Shown one piece after another: positions 9,123 to 18,399 of a stretch of DNA of 64,000 nucleotides (positions within the stretch are counted from its first letter, which is position 1; each line of letters starts with the position of its first letter). The stretch comes from an uncultured Steroidobacter sp. (lineage in GTDB: Bacteria; Pseudomonadota; Gammaproteobacteria; Steroidobacterales; Steroidobacteraceae), in contig CALMII010000006.1 of assembly GCA_937864115.1 (NCBI GenBank), positions 1 to 64,000 of the forward strand. Reading direction: 5' to 3'. The position numbers and the translations under genes were made by a program. The notes under the pieces were generated by a model. That model was given only the letters and a program-made list of their open reading frames with translations, was not told where the DNA came from and made no database searches.

Positions 9123-9140
9123 TGTCAAGGTTCCTTTACA
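9123..9140. promoter_or_regulatory. operator-like palindrome 2 overlapping a -35 TTGACA
   Basis: The 18-bp imperfect palindrome (TGTCAAGG / CCTTTACA arms) contains a consensus minus-strand -35, TTGACA at 9128-9123. A -10-like TACCCT follows after 16 nt. Its centre lies 39 bp from that of the first palindrome. Repressor bound here would block the -35 directly. Together the two sites suggest cooperative autorepression. Confidence 0.65.
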
Positions 9141-9288
9141 TCGAATCTGGAGAACTTCGCTCGGCAGCGATCGATCGTTGGCTCATCGGGCGGCGGGGCG
9201 GCTACGATGCCCTTCGTTTGCAGAGCGCCAGCACCGCTCATGACTCTCTGTGTGATGCGGCTCACCACGCGATCATGGAGCTCCCTGG

Positions 9289-10428
9289 ATGAAGTTTCTG
9301 CCTCTCATCTGGTCTGGTCTCATACGCAAGCCTGTTCGATCCGTGCTGACCCTGCTCTCCGTGATGGTGGCCTTCATCCTGTTTGGACTGCTGCAAGGCA
9401 TAAACGCCGGCTTCCATGCGGCCGTCGAGGCAGCGCAACTGGACCGACTGTTCAGTGAGCCGCGGGTCCCCGGCGGCAACCCGATGCCGGTGTCGGCTGC
9501 CGAGAAGATCCTCGCAGTTCCTGGCGTAGCAGGCGCGGCCGGGCGCACGGTGTTCCTGGGCTACTACCAGAATCCGCGAAACCGCATGTTCGCATTGGCT
9601 ACTTCGGTGGAGAGCTATCTCGCCGTACGCCGGGACTATGCGATGGCGCCGCAGTATGTCGCCGCCATGAAGAACAATCGGGCGGGTATCGCCATGACAC
9701 CGGCGTTGCGCGATCGCCTGCAACTCAAGCTCGGCGACAAAGTGCCTCTCCATTCGGCGATTGCCCGCAAGGATGGCAATCCGGTGTGGACGTTCGAGCT
9801 GGTTGCGATCCTCGATGACGTCGATCGCCCGGGCCAGAAGTCGATGGCGCTGGTGAACTACGATTACTTCGACGAAACGCGGCTGCTCAACAGCGACACG
9901 TTCGACGTCATCATCGTCCAGATCGCGGATCCCACCCGGTCGGTGCAGGTGGCCAGGCTGATCGATGCTTTGTTCGCCAACTCGCCGGCAGAGACGCGCA
10001 CCTACAGTGAACAGCAGGAGGCCGAAGTAGCCCTCCAGCGATTCGGCGATTTCCAGTTCTTCACCAATGCGATCTGTGGCGCTGTGTTCTTCGCATTGCT
10101 GTTCATCACCGCCAACACGATGATCCAGTCGGGACGGGAGCGGGTGCCGGAGTTCGCTGTCCTGAAAACCCTGGGATTCTCCAACGTCGGTGTGCTCTCG
10201 ATCGTTGTGGCCGAGGCAACGCTGCTGTGCGGAGTTGCGGCGGTCCTGGGATTGGGAATCGCCGCCGTGCTCTTTCCTCGGCTCAAGAGCTTCATCGGAT
10301 TGCAGCACTTCCATTGGCAGGTGGCGGCCGCAGGAATGGGTGTAGCCGTGATTCTGGCGCTGATCAGCGCCGCGCTACCGGCAATGCGAGCCCGGCGACT
10401 GCGCATCGTGGAGGCGCTACGTCGATGA
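9289..10428 (+). CDS. FtsX/MacB-type ABC transporter permease (first of two)
   Basis: The protein has 379 residues. An N-terminal membrane helix (MKFLPLIWSGLIRKPVRSVLTLLS...) is followed by a periplasmic MacB_PCD-like domain of about 240 residues. Three C-terminal helices of the FtsX domain end in the usual PAMRARRLRIVEALR signature. These permeases form the membrane part of ABC systems that move lipoproteins, drugs or peptides, or act as mechanotransmitters. GGAG precedes the ATG. It overlaps the next permease gene by 4 nt. No ATPase gene is adjacent, which is unusual since a LolD/MacB-like ATPase normally accompanies the pair. Confidence 0.9.
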   Translation: MKFLPLIWSGLIRKPVRSVLTLLSVMVAFILFGLLQGINAGFHAAVEAAQLDRLFSEPRVPGGNPMPVSAAEKILAVPGVAGAAGRTVFLGYYQNPRNRMFALATSVESYLAVRRDYAMAPQYVAAMKNNRAGIAMTPALRDRLQLKLGDKVPLHSAIARKDGNPVWTFELVAILDDVDRPGQKSMALVNYDYFDETRLLNSDTFDVIIVQIADPTRSVQVARLIDALFANSPAETRTYSEQQEAEVALQRFGDFQFFTNAICGAVFFALLFITANTMIQSGRERVPEFAVLKTLGFSNVGVLSIVVAEATLLCGVAAVLGLGIAAVLFPRLKSFIGLQHFHWQVAAAGMGVAVILALISAALPAMRARRLRIVEALRR

Positions 10429-11618
10429 GCACTGCAGTTCGACAGATTGCCGCGCTTACTGCCGTCAGCCTGCTGGGCATGCGGCAGCGTCTCGGTTCCA
10501 TCCTCGCGGTCATCATCGGCATGACTGGTGTGGTTGCGGTTCTCATATCCGTCCTTGCGCTTTCCGCGGGCTTCACTCGCACGGTTGCTGGAACCGTTCG
10601 CGACGACCGCTTGGTCGTTCTCAGCAGTGGGAGCGATTCGCAGGCAAGCAGCAACCTGTCGCGCGAGGCGGTCAATACCATCTTCGACAGTCCGGGGATC
10701 CGGCGGGATTCCAGCGGTCATCCCATCGCATCTGCCGAGAAGGTTCTGACCGCAGTTGTTGCGAGTAGAAGCGACGGCAAGGATGCGTATATCGCCGTGC
10801 GGGGAGTCGGGCCACGAAGTTCAGCATTGAGACCGGAAATCAAGCTCGTTGCGGGACGCTGGTTCAGGCCGGCAGTGCATGAGGTCGCGGTGGGACTCAC
10901 AGCGCAGAAGCGCTTCGCGGGACTGGCAATCGGCAATCGCATCGTGCTGCGTGACGGCGAATGGACCGTGGTCGGCACGTTTGAAAGCGAGGGCAGCTCC
11001 GACGAATCGGGACTGCTCGCGGACGCGGAAACGCTGATTGCCGCGTATCAATCGAACGGCTTCTCAACCGTGGTGGCGCAGCTGAAGAGCCCCGATGAGT
11101 TTCGGCATTTCAAAGACGCGCTGACCAGCAACCCGATGCTCGAAGTCGACGTTCTGCGAGAAGCTGACTATGTCGCAGTGACGTCCCGTTCCATGCATCG
11201 ACTGCTCAATCTGATCGCTTACTTCATCGGGACGATCATGGCCATCGGCGCGCTCGTCGGCGCTCTCAATACGATGTACTCCGCCGTCATCGATCGTTCG
11301 ACCGAAATCGCGACATTGCGTGCGCTCGGATTCCTGCCGGGCGCAGTGGCCACGGCCGTCGTGCTGGAAGCGCTGCTGCTGGCGCTACTGGGCGCCGGCG
11401 CAGGAGTGATGCTGGCTTACAGTCTGTTCGATGGCAGCTCGGTCAACACGATCAGCAGCGCCATGGGCGGGTCGCAGGTCGTCTATCAGCTCGCGATCAC
11501 TGGTGATCTGGTCGCGATCAGTGTCGTCGTCGCGTCCGTTGTCGGACTTGCCGGCGGGCTGCTGCCGGCCGTTCGCGCAGCCCGGATGCCGATCGTCAGC
11601 GCCTTGAGGGCGGACTGA
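10425..11618 (+). CDS. FtsX/MacB-type ABC transporter permease (second of two)
   Basis: The protein has 397 residues with the same layout: one N-terminal helix (RLGSILAVIIGMTGVVAVLI), a periplasmic domain of about 230 residues, three C-terminal helices and a closing PAVRAARMPIVSALRAD. Its ATG lies inside the stop of the first permease (ATGA), implying coupled translation and a heterodimer. The pair lacks an encoded ATPase within the window. It ends 67 bp before a convergent atoE gene, with a strong hairpin between. Confidence 0.9.
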   Translation: MSTAVRQIAALTAVSLLGMRQRLGSILAVIIGMTGVVAVLISVLALSAGFTRTVAGTVRDDRLVVLSSGSDSQASSNLSREAVNTIFDSPGIRRDSSGHPIASAEKVLTAVVASRSDGKDAYIAVRGVGPRSSALRPEIKLVAGRWFRPAVHEVAVGLTAQKRFAGLAIGNRIVLRDGEWTVVGTFESEGSSDESGLLADAETLIAAYQSNGFSTVVAQLKSPDEFRHFKDALTSNPMLEVDVLREADYVAVTSRSMHRLLNLIAYFIGTIMAIGALVGALNTMYSAVIDRSTEIATLRALGFLPGAVATAVVLEALLLALLGAGAGVMLAYSLFDGSSVNTISSAMGGSQVVYQLAITGDLVAISVVVASVVGLAGGLLPAVRAARMPIVSALRAD

Positions 11619-11637
11619 CGTCGGCTTGCCGTGCGTT

Positions 11638-11667
11638 GCAGGTCACGGCCATGTGGCCGTGACCTGC
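11638..11667. terminator. strong hairpin between convergent genes
   Basis: A perfect 14-bp stem (GCAGGTCACGGCCA with its complement) closes on a 2-nt loop in the 66-bp gap between two convergent genes. It has no clear T-run on either side, so it may act as a bidirectional transcription barrier rather than a textbook intrinsic terminator. Confidence 0.6.
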
Positions 11668-11684
11668 GGGTCTGCGATACCCGC

Positions 11685-13070
11685 TCAGCACGGCAGGAAC
11701 GTGAACGCGAGCGTCCCCATGACGAACCAGATGGCCGCGAAGATCAGGCGATAGCCGAACATCAGACGGAAGTCGACGCGCGCGATGCTCGCGCCGACGA
11801 CGGCCCAGAACGGCGTCAGCAGGTTGCCCATGTGATCGCCGACGCTGAGCGCGAGCAGGCCACGCTGTGCGGAGTGGCCTACCGACTCCGCCGCCTGCAC
11901 CGTCACGAAACCCTGAATGAGCCACTGGCCGCCGCTCGTCGGAATGAAGAACGACACGACCGCGCTGATCACGACGATCAGCACCGGGAACGTGTACGGC
12001 GTCATGATCGGATCGAACATCGATACGATGTGCTCGCCCACCGGCGTGAACTGGATCAGGCCCGCGACACCGGCATAGAGGTGGTAGAGCAGGACGATCG
12101 GCCAGGCGAGCCCGACGGCCTCGCGCAACGCGCGAGTAAAGCGCGCGATGTTCCGATGCAGGATGAGGCCGGCCGTCAGCACGATCGTGTTCATCGAGTT
12201 GATGTCGAGCGACAGTTCCTTCACGAAGAAATGCGTGTACAGCCAGGCGAACAGCATCAGCACCAGCGGCACGATCACGAGCGGGCTGTTCTCCATCCGC
12301 ATGGCGAACGTGCGCTCGTGCGGCGGTATCTCTTCTTCAACTTCTTCGGCGACGCTCGCGTGCGCGTCCTGGAATTCGGAAATCGGCCTGACGTTCTTCG
12401 GCATCAGCACGATGCCCGCGATCGTCACGACGATCAGGAAGGAGATCACGAGAATGATGGTGGCCGGCGCCCAGATCGTGGTGCTGAGCGGCATGATGCC
12501 GGTCGTCTCTTCCAGGAAATGCCCGGGTGTCGCCATGAGCAGCGGCGCGCTGCCCGACAGGCCGAACTGCCAGACCGCACCCGCGCCCGCCAGCGCGCCC
12601 ATCAGGAACAGGAAGTCGATCTTCAGGCCTTTCGCCTCGGCGTTCCTGCAGAAATGGATCGCCACCAGCGGCGCCAGCGCGATCGACAGGCCCCAGTTCA
12701 TGTAGGCGATCACGGCCGAGGTCAGCACCGAACCGGCCACGACCTGCGGCACCGTCCGCGGCAGCTGCGAGAGCCGGATGATGGTGCGTTTGAAGAAGGG
12801 CGTGGAGCCCAGAATCAGGCTCAGGACGAGAATCAGCGTCATCTGCATCGTGAAGGCAAGCAGATTCCACAGGCCGTCGTAGTAGGCGTTCATCGTATCG
12901 GCGAGGGAGGTGCCGATGCCCAACGACATCGCGACAAGGATGATCAGGAGCAGGATCGACGTCGTGATCGCGTCTGGAACGACACGCTCCATGACGGCCG
13001 CGAGCCTTTCGACCCACGCCATTTTTTCTTTGCCCGCGGATGCATTCACCGGTTTTTCGTTCGCTGCCAC
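11685..13070 (-). CDS. atoE: short-chain fatty acid transporter, AtoE family
   Basis: The protein has 461 residues and about 12 hydrophobic segments. It closely follows the AtoE/TIGR00366 family, with blocks such as RVVPDAITTSILLLI near the N-terminus, a central MNWGLSIALAPL, and TPFWAVVGASIARV near the end. AtoE in E. coli imports short-chain fatty acids such as acetoacetate/butyrate for the ato pathway. No ato catabolic genes are adjacent, so the substrate may differ. The start region MAANEKPVNASAGKEKMAWVERL is hydrophilic; an internal Met at residue 17 is an alternative start. Confidence 0.88.
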   Translation of the reverse strand: MAANEKPVNASAGKEKMAWVERLAAVMERVVPDAITTSILLLIILVAMSLGIGTSLADTMNAYYDGLWNLLAFTMQMTLILVLSLILGSTPFFKRTIIRLSQLPRTVPQVVAGSVLTSAVIAYMNWGLSIALAPLVAIHFCRNAEAKGLKIDFLFLMGALAGAGAVWQFGLSGSAPLLMATPGHFLEETTGIMPLSTTIWAPATIILVISFLIVVTIAGIVLMPKNVRPISEFQDAHASVAEEVEEEIPPHERTFAMRMENSPLVIVPLVLMLFAWLYTHFFVKELSLDINSMNTIVLTAGLILHRNIARFTRALREAVGLAWPIVLLYHLYAGVAGLIQFTPVGEHIVSMFDPIMTPYTFPVLIVVISAVVSFFIPTSGGQWLIQGFVTVQAAESVGHSAQRGLLALSVGDHMGNLLTPFWAVVGASIARVDFRLMFGYRLIFAAIWFVMGTLAFTFLPC

Positions 13071-13203
13071 AGGATCCTCAATTTCATGAAGGCTGATGAG
13101 AGGCGCGTCATTGTCGTTGTCGGATCGACGCGGCCGCGATCATACACGCGGACGTCGAAGAGGCGCCCGCTGCTTCGTCACGTCGCCGGGTTACACTGGC
13201 GAC

Positions 13204-13947
13204 ATGCCCATCACCAGTGCGAAAAAGCGCGCGACGCCTCGCCGTACGCTCGCGCAGATTTCTGTCCGCAAACCGAGTGCGACGAGCGCAGAACTCTGGC
13301 CGTCGGACGGCGTGATCTTCGACCGGAACTGCACACTCTGTCCGCGGCTTGCGCAGTTCCTGGCGCAGGGACGCAAGGAATATCCGGACTACTATTGCCT
13401 GCCGGTGCCGCCTTTCGGCGACCCCAAGGCGAAGTTCATCATCGTTGGACTGGCGCCGGGATTTCATGGCGCCAATGCCACGGGCCGTCCATTCACGGGC
13501 GATCACGCGGGGCTGCTGCTGTATCGCACGCTGCACAAGTTCGGCTTTGCGAGCCGGCCAGAATCGATTGCGGCGGACGATGGACTGAAGCTCATCAATT
13601 GCCGCATCACCAATTCAGTGAAATGCGTGCCGCCGGAGAACAAGCCGCTGCCGGCCGAGATCCGCACCTGTCTGCGCTACATCAAGGCGGAGCTGGCGCG
13701 TGTGGCGGACGGAACAGTGCTGATGGCGATGGGTTCGATCGGGCACAACGCGGCGCTGAACGCGCTCGGGCTGAAGCCGTCGGCGTTCAAGTTTGCGCAC
13801 GCGGCGGAGCACGCCCTGCCGCGCGGCATGACGCTGATCGATTCCTATCACTGCAGCCGCTACAACACCCAGACGCGCCGTCTGACCGAGGAAATGTTCG
13901 ACGCCGTGTTCGCGCGTGCCGCCGAGCTGGTCAGGGAAGGCGTGTAA
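13204..13947 (+). CDS. uracil-DNA glycosylase, family 5 (UDGb) type
   Basis: The protein has 247 residues. Motif A reads GLAPGFHGANATGRPFTGD (82-100), the family-5 form that lacks the polar catalytic residue of other UDGs. Motif B is HCSRYNTQTRRLT with His216; most family members have HPSR, so Cys replaces Pro here. Cys43, Cys46, Cys141 and Cys156 have the spacing of the [4Fe-4S] ligands. UDGb enzymes excise uracil and hypoxanthine from DNA. The ATG at 13204 lies about 40 residues before the first Cys pair; the ribosome site is weak, and an upstream extension is possible but lacks family similarity. uvrC follows, giving a DNA-repair pair. Confidence 0.88.
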   Translation: MPITSAKKRATPRRTLAQISVRKPSATSAELWPSDGVIFDRNCTLCPRLAQFLAQGRKEYPDYYCLPVPPFGDPKAKFIIVGLAPGFHGANATGRPFTGDHAGLLLYRTLHKFGFASRPESIAADDGLKLINCRITNSVKCVPPENKPLPAEIRTCLRYIKAELARVADGTVLMAMGSIGHNAALNALGLKPSAFKFAHAAEHALPRGMTLIDSYHCSRYNTQTRRLTEEMFDAVFARAAELVREGV

Positions 13948-13964
13948 GATGGCGCTTTCCTTAC

Positions 13965-14018
13965 TGTGGGGCCGGCTTCAGCCGGCCTTCAAAGAGTCAG
14001 GCTGAAGCCTGACCTGCA
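13965..14018. repeat. paired-palindrome intergenic repeat, copy A
   Basis: Two adjacent palindromes, an 18-bp GGCCGGC-TTCA-GCCGGCC type (13970-13987) and an 18-bp GTCAGGC-TGAA-GCCTGAC type (13996-14013), lie between the UDG gene and uvrC. The same two motifs recur at 25985-26043 and 37648-37735. The composition resembles REP-like elements of gammaproteobacteria. Confidence 0.85.
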
Positions 14019-14075
14019 GCAGAGAAGGCGCTATGCAGTGCCATTGAACTCCACACCTTATACCTTCCGCTTCCC

Positions 14076-15896
<1,821 letters not shown>

Positions 15897-15908
15897 GGCG
15901 GTGTCGCC

Positions 15909-16505
15909 GTGAGCTTTCCCATCGCCAATGTGCTGACGTTCGCGCGGATCGTGATGATTCCGCTCGTGGTCGTGCTGTTCTACCTGCCGTATGGCTGGTC
16001 CGATCCGACGGCCGCCTGCGTCTTCATTCTTGCGGCCATCACCGATTCGCTCGATGGCTACCTCGCGCGGCGTCTCGGACAGACCTCGGCGCTCGGCGCG
16101 TTTCTGGATCCGGTCGCAGACAAGCTGATGGTCGTTACCGCGCTCATCCTGCTGGTGAGCCACGATCCGCCGCACCTGAAACTGATCCGCTTCGATCCGC
16201 ACCTGCTCATCACGTTGACGGCTGCAGTGATCGTCGGCCGGGAGATCACCATCTCGGCACTGCGCGAATGGATGGCGGAGCTGGGTGCGCGCGGCAAGGT
16301 GGCGGTGTCTTCGCTCGGCAAGCTCAAGACCATCTTCCAGATGACGGGGCTGTCGATGATGCTGTTTCGCAGCGACGTCTGGTTCATCCCCGCGTTCGAA
16401 CTCGGCGTGTATTGCCTGGTGGCGGCGGCCGTGCTGACGCTGTGGTCGATGGTGGTCTATCTGCGGGCGGCGTGGCCGGCGCTGAGCGATTCGCAGCCGC
16501 GGTGA
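15909..16505 (+). CDS. pgsA: CDP-diacylglycerol--glycerol-3-phosphate 3-phosphatidyltransferase
   Basis: The protein has 198 residues with about six membrane helices. It makes phosphatidylglycerol-phosphate, the committed step to PG and cardiolipin. The CDP-alcohol phosphotransferase motif is complete: Asp49-Gly50, Ala53-Arg54, Gly63, Asp67 and Asp71. The start is GTG 15909, 12 bp after the uvrC stop, matching the conserved MxFxIANxLTxxR N-terminus. The uvrC-pgsA-tRNA order is the same as in E. coli. Confidence 0.95.
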   Translation: MSFPIANVLTFARIVMIPLVVVLFYLPYGWSDPTAACVFILAAITDSLDGYLARRLGQTSALGAFLDPVADKLMVVTALILLVSHDPPHLKLIRFDPHLLITLTAAVIVGREITISALREWMAELGARGKVAVSSLGKLKTIFQMTGLSMMLFRSDVWFIPAFELGVYCLVAAAVLTLWSMVVYLRAAWPALSDSQPR

Positions 16506-16547
16506 GATGCGGATTTCCAGATTGCCGCACGGTCTCCGATCTTTACC

Positions 16548-16575
16548 TTGACAGTGCAGCTTGCCGCCCTAGAAT
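16548..16575 (+). promoter_or_regulatory. sigma-70 promoter for tRNA-Gly
   Basis: A perfect -35 TTGACA (16548-16553) and a near-consensus -10 TAGAAT (16570-16575) are separated by 16 nt. Transcription would begin about 16582, giving a 15-nt leader before the tRNA. This is the best-matching promoter seen in the window. Confidence 0.85.
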
Positions 16576-16596
16576 AGCCGCCGCTTCAAGCGACCT

Positions 16597-16672
16597 GCGG
16601 GAATAGCTCAGTTGGTAGAGCGCAACCTTGCCAAGGTTGAGGTCGGGAGTTCGAGCCTCCTTTCCCGCTCCA
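16597..16672 (+). tRNA. glyW: tRNA-Gly (anticodon GCC)
   Basis: This is a full cloverleaf: acceptor GCGGGAA/TTCCCGC, anticodon stem CAACC/GGTTG with loop TTGCCAA giving GCC, a GGAGTTCGAGCCTCC T-arm and an encoded CCA end at 16670-16672. It follows pgsA as glyW does in E. coli. The symbol is by synteny. Confidence 0.97.
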
Positions 16673-16680
16673 GATTCTCA

Positions 16681-16712
16681 GCAAACCCCGGATCACCCAC
16701 CCGGGGTTTTGC
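16681..16712 (+). terminator. intrinsic terminator-like hairpin between tRNA-Gly and tRNA-Cys
   Basis: A 9-bp stem (AAACCCCGG/CCGGGGTTT) with a 9-nt loop runs into TTTTG, 9 nt after the tRNA-Gly CCA. It could end or attenuate the tRNA-Gly transcript, so tRNA-Cys may be expressed partly by read-through or after processing. Confidence 0.65.
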
Positions 16713-16735
16713 GCTTCTGGGGTCCTCATCGGCGT

Positions 16736-16809
16736 GGCGCCGTGGCGGAGTGGTTACGCAGCGGTCTGCAAAACCGCGTACGCCGGTTCAATTCCGGCCG
16801 GCGCCTCCA
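16736..16809 (+). tRNA. cysT: tRNA-Cys (anticodon GCA)
   Basis: The acceptor GGCGCCG pairs with CGGCGCC. The anticodon stem GCGGT/ACCGC encloses loop CTGCAAA with anticodon GCA. The T-arm is GCCGG/CCGGC and CCA is encoded (16807-16809). In E. coli this gene follows glyW and precedes leuZ. Confidence 0.96.
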
Positions 16810-16849
16810 TCGCAAGTCTGACGATATCGGAACCGGCCAGACACGCCGG

Positions 16850-17248
16850 CTACTGGCGCATCGCCTGTTCGGCAGCGCGCACCAGGAATCCCGAGCGAGT
16901 GTCGCCATGCTTCTGCGCGTACTCATCGATGCGTCGCAGAATTCGGGCCGGCACGGTGATGTTGATCTTCTCTGCGGGCCCGAAGTACTTCTCGATCGGC
17001 ACCTCGACGATTCCCCAGGTCCAGCCTTTGAACTGAGGATCGGCCTGCCAGTCGCTGAGCGATCTCGTCACAGGCACATCGCCGTTGCTCTCGGCAATGA
17101 TCTCGCAATGAGTCTCGATGGCTTCGCGAGCGTTGTCGAACGCTTCCTCTACGGTGTCGCCTGCGCTGAAGCAGCCGGGCAGATCCGGCACAACGACGCC
17201 GAACGCGGTTTTCTTCGTTCCCGTCTCGATTGCGATGGCAAATTTCAT
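16850..17248 (-). CDS. hicB: HicB family antitoxin
   Basis: The protein has 132 residues. The N-terminal HicB fold carries the DLPGCFSAGDTVEEAFDNARE pattern. A C-terminal ribbon-helix-helix (KINITVPARILRRIDEYAQKHG, about 93-114) should bind operator DNA. HicB neutralises the HicA mRNA interferase and represses its own operon. It lies 28 bp downstream of hicA on the same strand, the normal hicA-hicB order. Its stop is 41 bp from the end of tRNA-Cys on the opposite strand, so the module sits inside a tRNA cluster. Confidence 0.93.
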   Translation of the reverse strand: MKFAIAIETGTKKTAFGVVVPDLPGCFSAGDTVEEAFDNAREAIETHCEIIAESNGDVPVTRSLSDWQADPQFKGWTWGIVEVPIEKYFGPAEKINITVPARILRRIDEYAQKHGDTRSGFLVRAAEQAMRQ

Positions 17249-17276
17249 CTGGCTTTACCTCATCGGGGCGGGCGGG

Positions 17277-17459
17277 TCACTTCAGGCCTGCCTGCTTCAG
17301 GATCTTGTGTATCAGCCCTTTGCCGAGATCCTTCTTCGGATGAGGCACGGTCAGGTGTCCTGGCCGCGCTGGATGCTGGAACACGTGATGGCTGCCATGA
17401 ATCGAGCGTAAAACCCAGCCCGCATCCTGCAGCTTTTTGATGAGTTCCACGCTTTTCAT
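17277..17459 (-). CDS. hicA: HicA family toxin (mRNA interferase)
   Basis: The protein has 60 residues and the whole dsRBD-like HicA fold: MKSVELIKKLQDAGWVLRSI, then the catalytic His24 in GSHHVFQHP, then LTVPHPKKDLGKGLIHKILKQAG. The toxin cleaves mRNA in a translation-independent manner. No Shine-Dalgarno lies before the ATG, and the best -10 is only about 9 nt upstream, so the transcript may be nearly leaderless. Confidence 0.93.
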   Translation of the reverse strand: MKSVELIKKLQDAGWVLRSIHGSHHVFQHPARPGHLTVPHPKKDLGKGLIHKILKQAGLK

Positions 17460-17467
17460 TGGTGGGT

Positions 17468-17498
17468 ATAGTACCTACCGATCAACGTCCATTGTCAA
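17468..17498 (-). promoter_or_regulatory. candidate hicA promoter with palindromic operator
   Basis: On the minus strand a consensus TTGACA (17498-17493) is followed after 19 nt by TACTAT (17473-17468). The -10 overlaps a short palindrome of GGTA/TACC type, a plausible HicB site. The spacer is longer than optimal, so activity is uncertain. Confidence 0.5.
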
Positions 17499-17526
17499 CA
17501 CAGCTCATCGACCGACATTCATTGGC

Positions 17527-17611
17527 TGGTGGCGGTGACCGGAATCGAACCGGTACGACTTGCGTCGGCAAATTTTAAGTCTGCTGCGTCTACCAATTCC
17601 GCCACACCGCC
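17527..17611 (-). tRNA. leuZ: tRNA-Leu (anticodon UAA)
   Basis: This is a class II tRNA of 85 nt: acceptor GGCGGTG/CACCGCC, a long variable arm, T-arm with GGTTCGATTCC, and an encoded CCA. The anticodon loop CTTAAAA gives UAA. In E. coli this is leuZ, the third gene of the glyW-cysT-leuZ operon on one strand. Here it is on the opposite strand and separated by hicBA. An upstream TAGAAT (17643-17638 on the minus strand) could be its own -10. Confidence 0.95.
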
Positions 17612-17757
17612 GCTGCGTCCGTTCTCGCGCGGCGCGGATTCTACCCGGCGCAGTGCGAGGCCGCATCGGCCCGGGGGCGGCAGGTCCATCTGCTAGACTG
17701 CGCCGCGTTTTTTGTTCCGCGCCGACGATTCCAACGATCAGGTATTCACACGCCGGC

Positions 17758-18399
17758 ATGCTGAGCCCTCTCGAGTCCAACGATGCGCGATTCGAAATCC
17801 ACGAACTGCACCTGTGGCGCGGCGACCGTCATCTGCTTCGCGGCGTTTCCCTTGCATTGAAAAACGGCGAACTGTTGCAGATCACCGGACCGAACGGCGT
17901 CGGCAAGACCAGTCTGTTGCGGTGTGCGGCGGGACTGCTGCCGTTCGAGTCGGGCGAGATCCGCTGGGGCGGGCAGAGCGTGACGGCGGATCGCGACGGA
18001 TACCACCAGCAGCTCGCCTATCTCGCTCACATCAATGCCCTCAAGGCGGACCTCAGCGCGCTGGAGAATCTTCAGTTTGGCGTCGGCATCCGGCATTCGC
18101 TCACCACGGAACAGGCGCACGCAGCGCTGCAGCGATTGCAGATTCCGCATTGCGCCGAACTGCCGGTGCGTGCCCTGTCGGCGGGACAGAAGCGGCGTGT
18201 CGCCATCGCGCGAATCGTGCTGAGTGCCGCGCCGCTGTGGATACTGGATGAGCCGATCACCAATCTCGATGCGGCCGGCATCGAGCTGTTCCAGCAGGTG
18301 ATGAGTGAACACCTGGAAGCGGGCGGAATGATCCTCACGGCGGCGCATCAGTTGCTGCTGCAGGGCCGTCCGGGCGTCGACACCGTGGAGCTGCATTGA
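17758..18399 (+). CDS. ccmA: heme export ABC ATPase for cytochrome c maturation
   Basis: The protein has 213 residues. It is the ATPase of the CcmABCD complex, which drives release of holo-CcmE. Walker A is GPNGVGKT (44-51), the signature LSAGQKRR (140-147), and Walker B LWILDEP with a following H-loop. The ATG at 17758 sits at the correct distance from Walker A; a longer in-frame extension upstream overlaps the tRNA-Leu gene and is rejected. It is the first of nine ccm genes. Confidence 0.96.
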   Translation: MLSPLESNDARFEIHELHLWRGDRHLLRGVSLALKNGELLQITGPNGVGKTSLLRCAAGLLPFESGEIRWGGQSVTADRDGYHQQLAYLAHINALKADLSALENLQFGVGIRHSLTTEQAHAALQRLQIPHCAELPVRALSAGQKRRVAIARIVLSAAPLWILDEPITNLDAAGIELFQQVMSEHLEAGGMILTAAHQLLLQGRPGVDTVELH

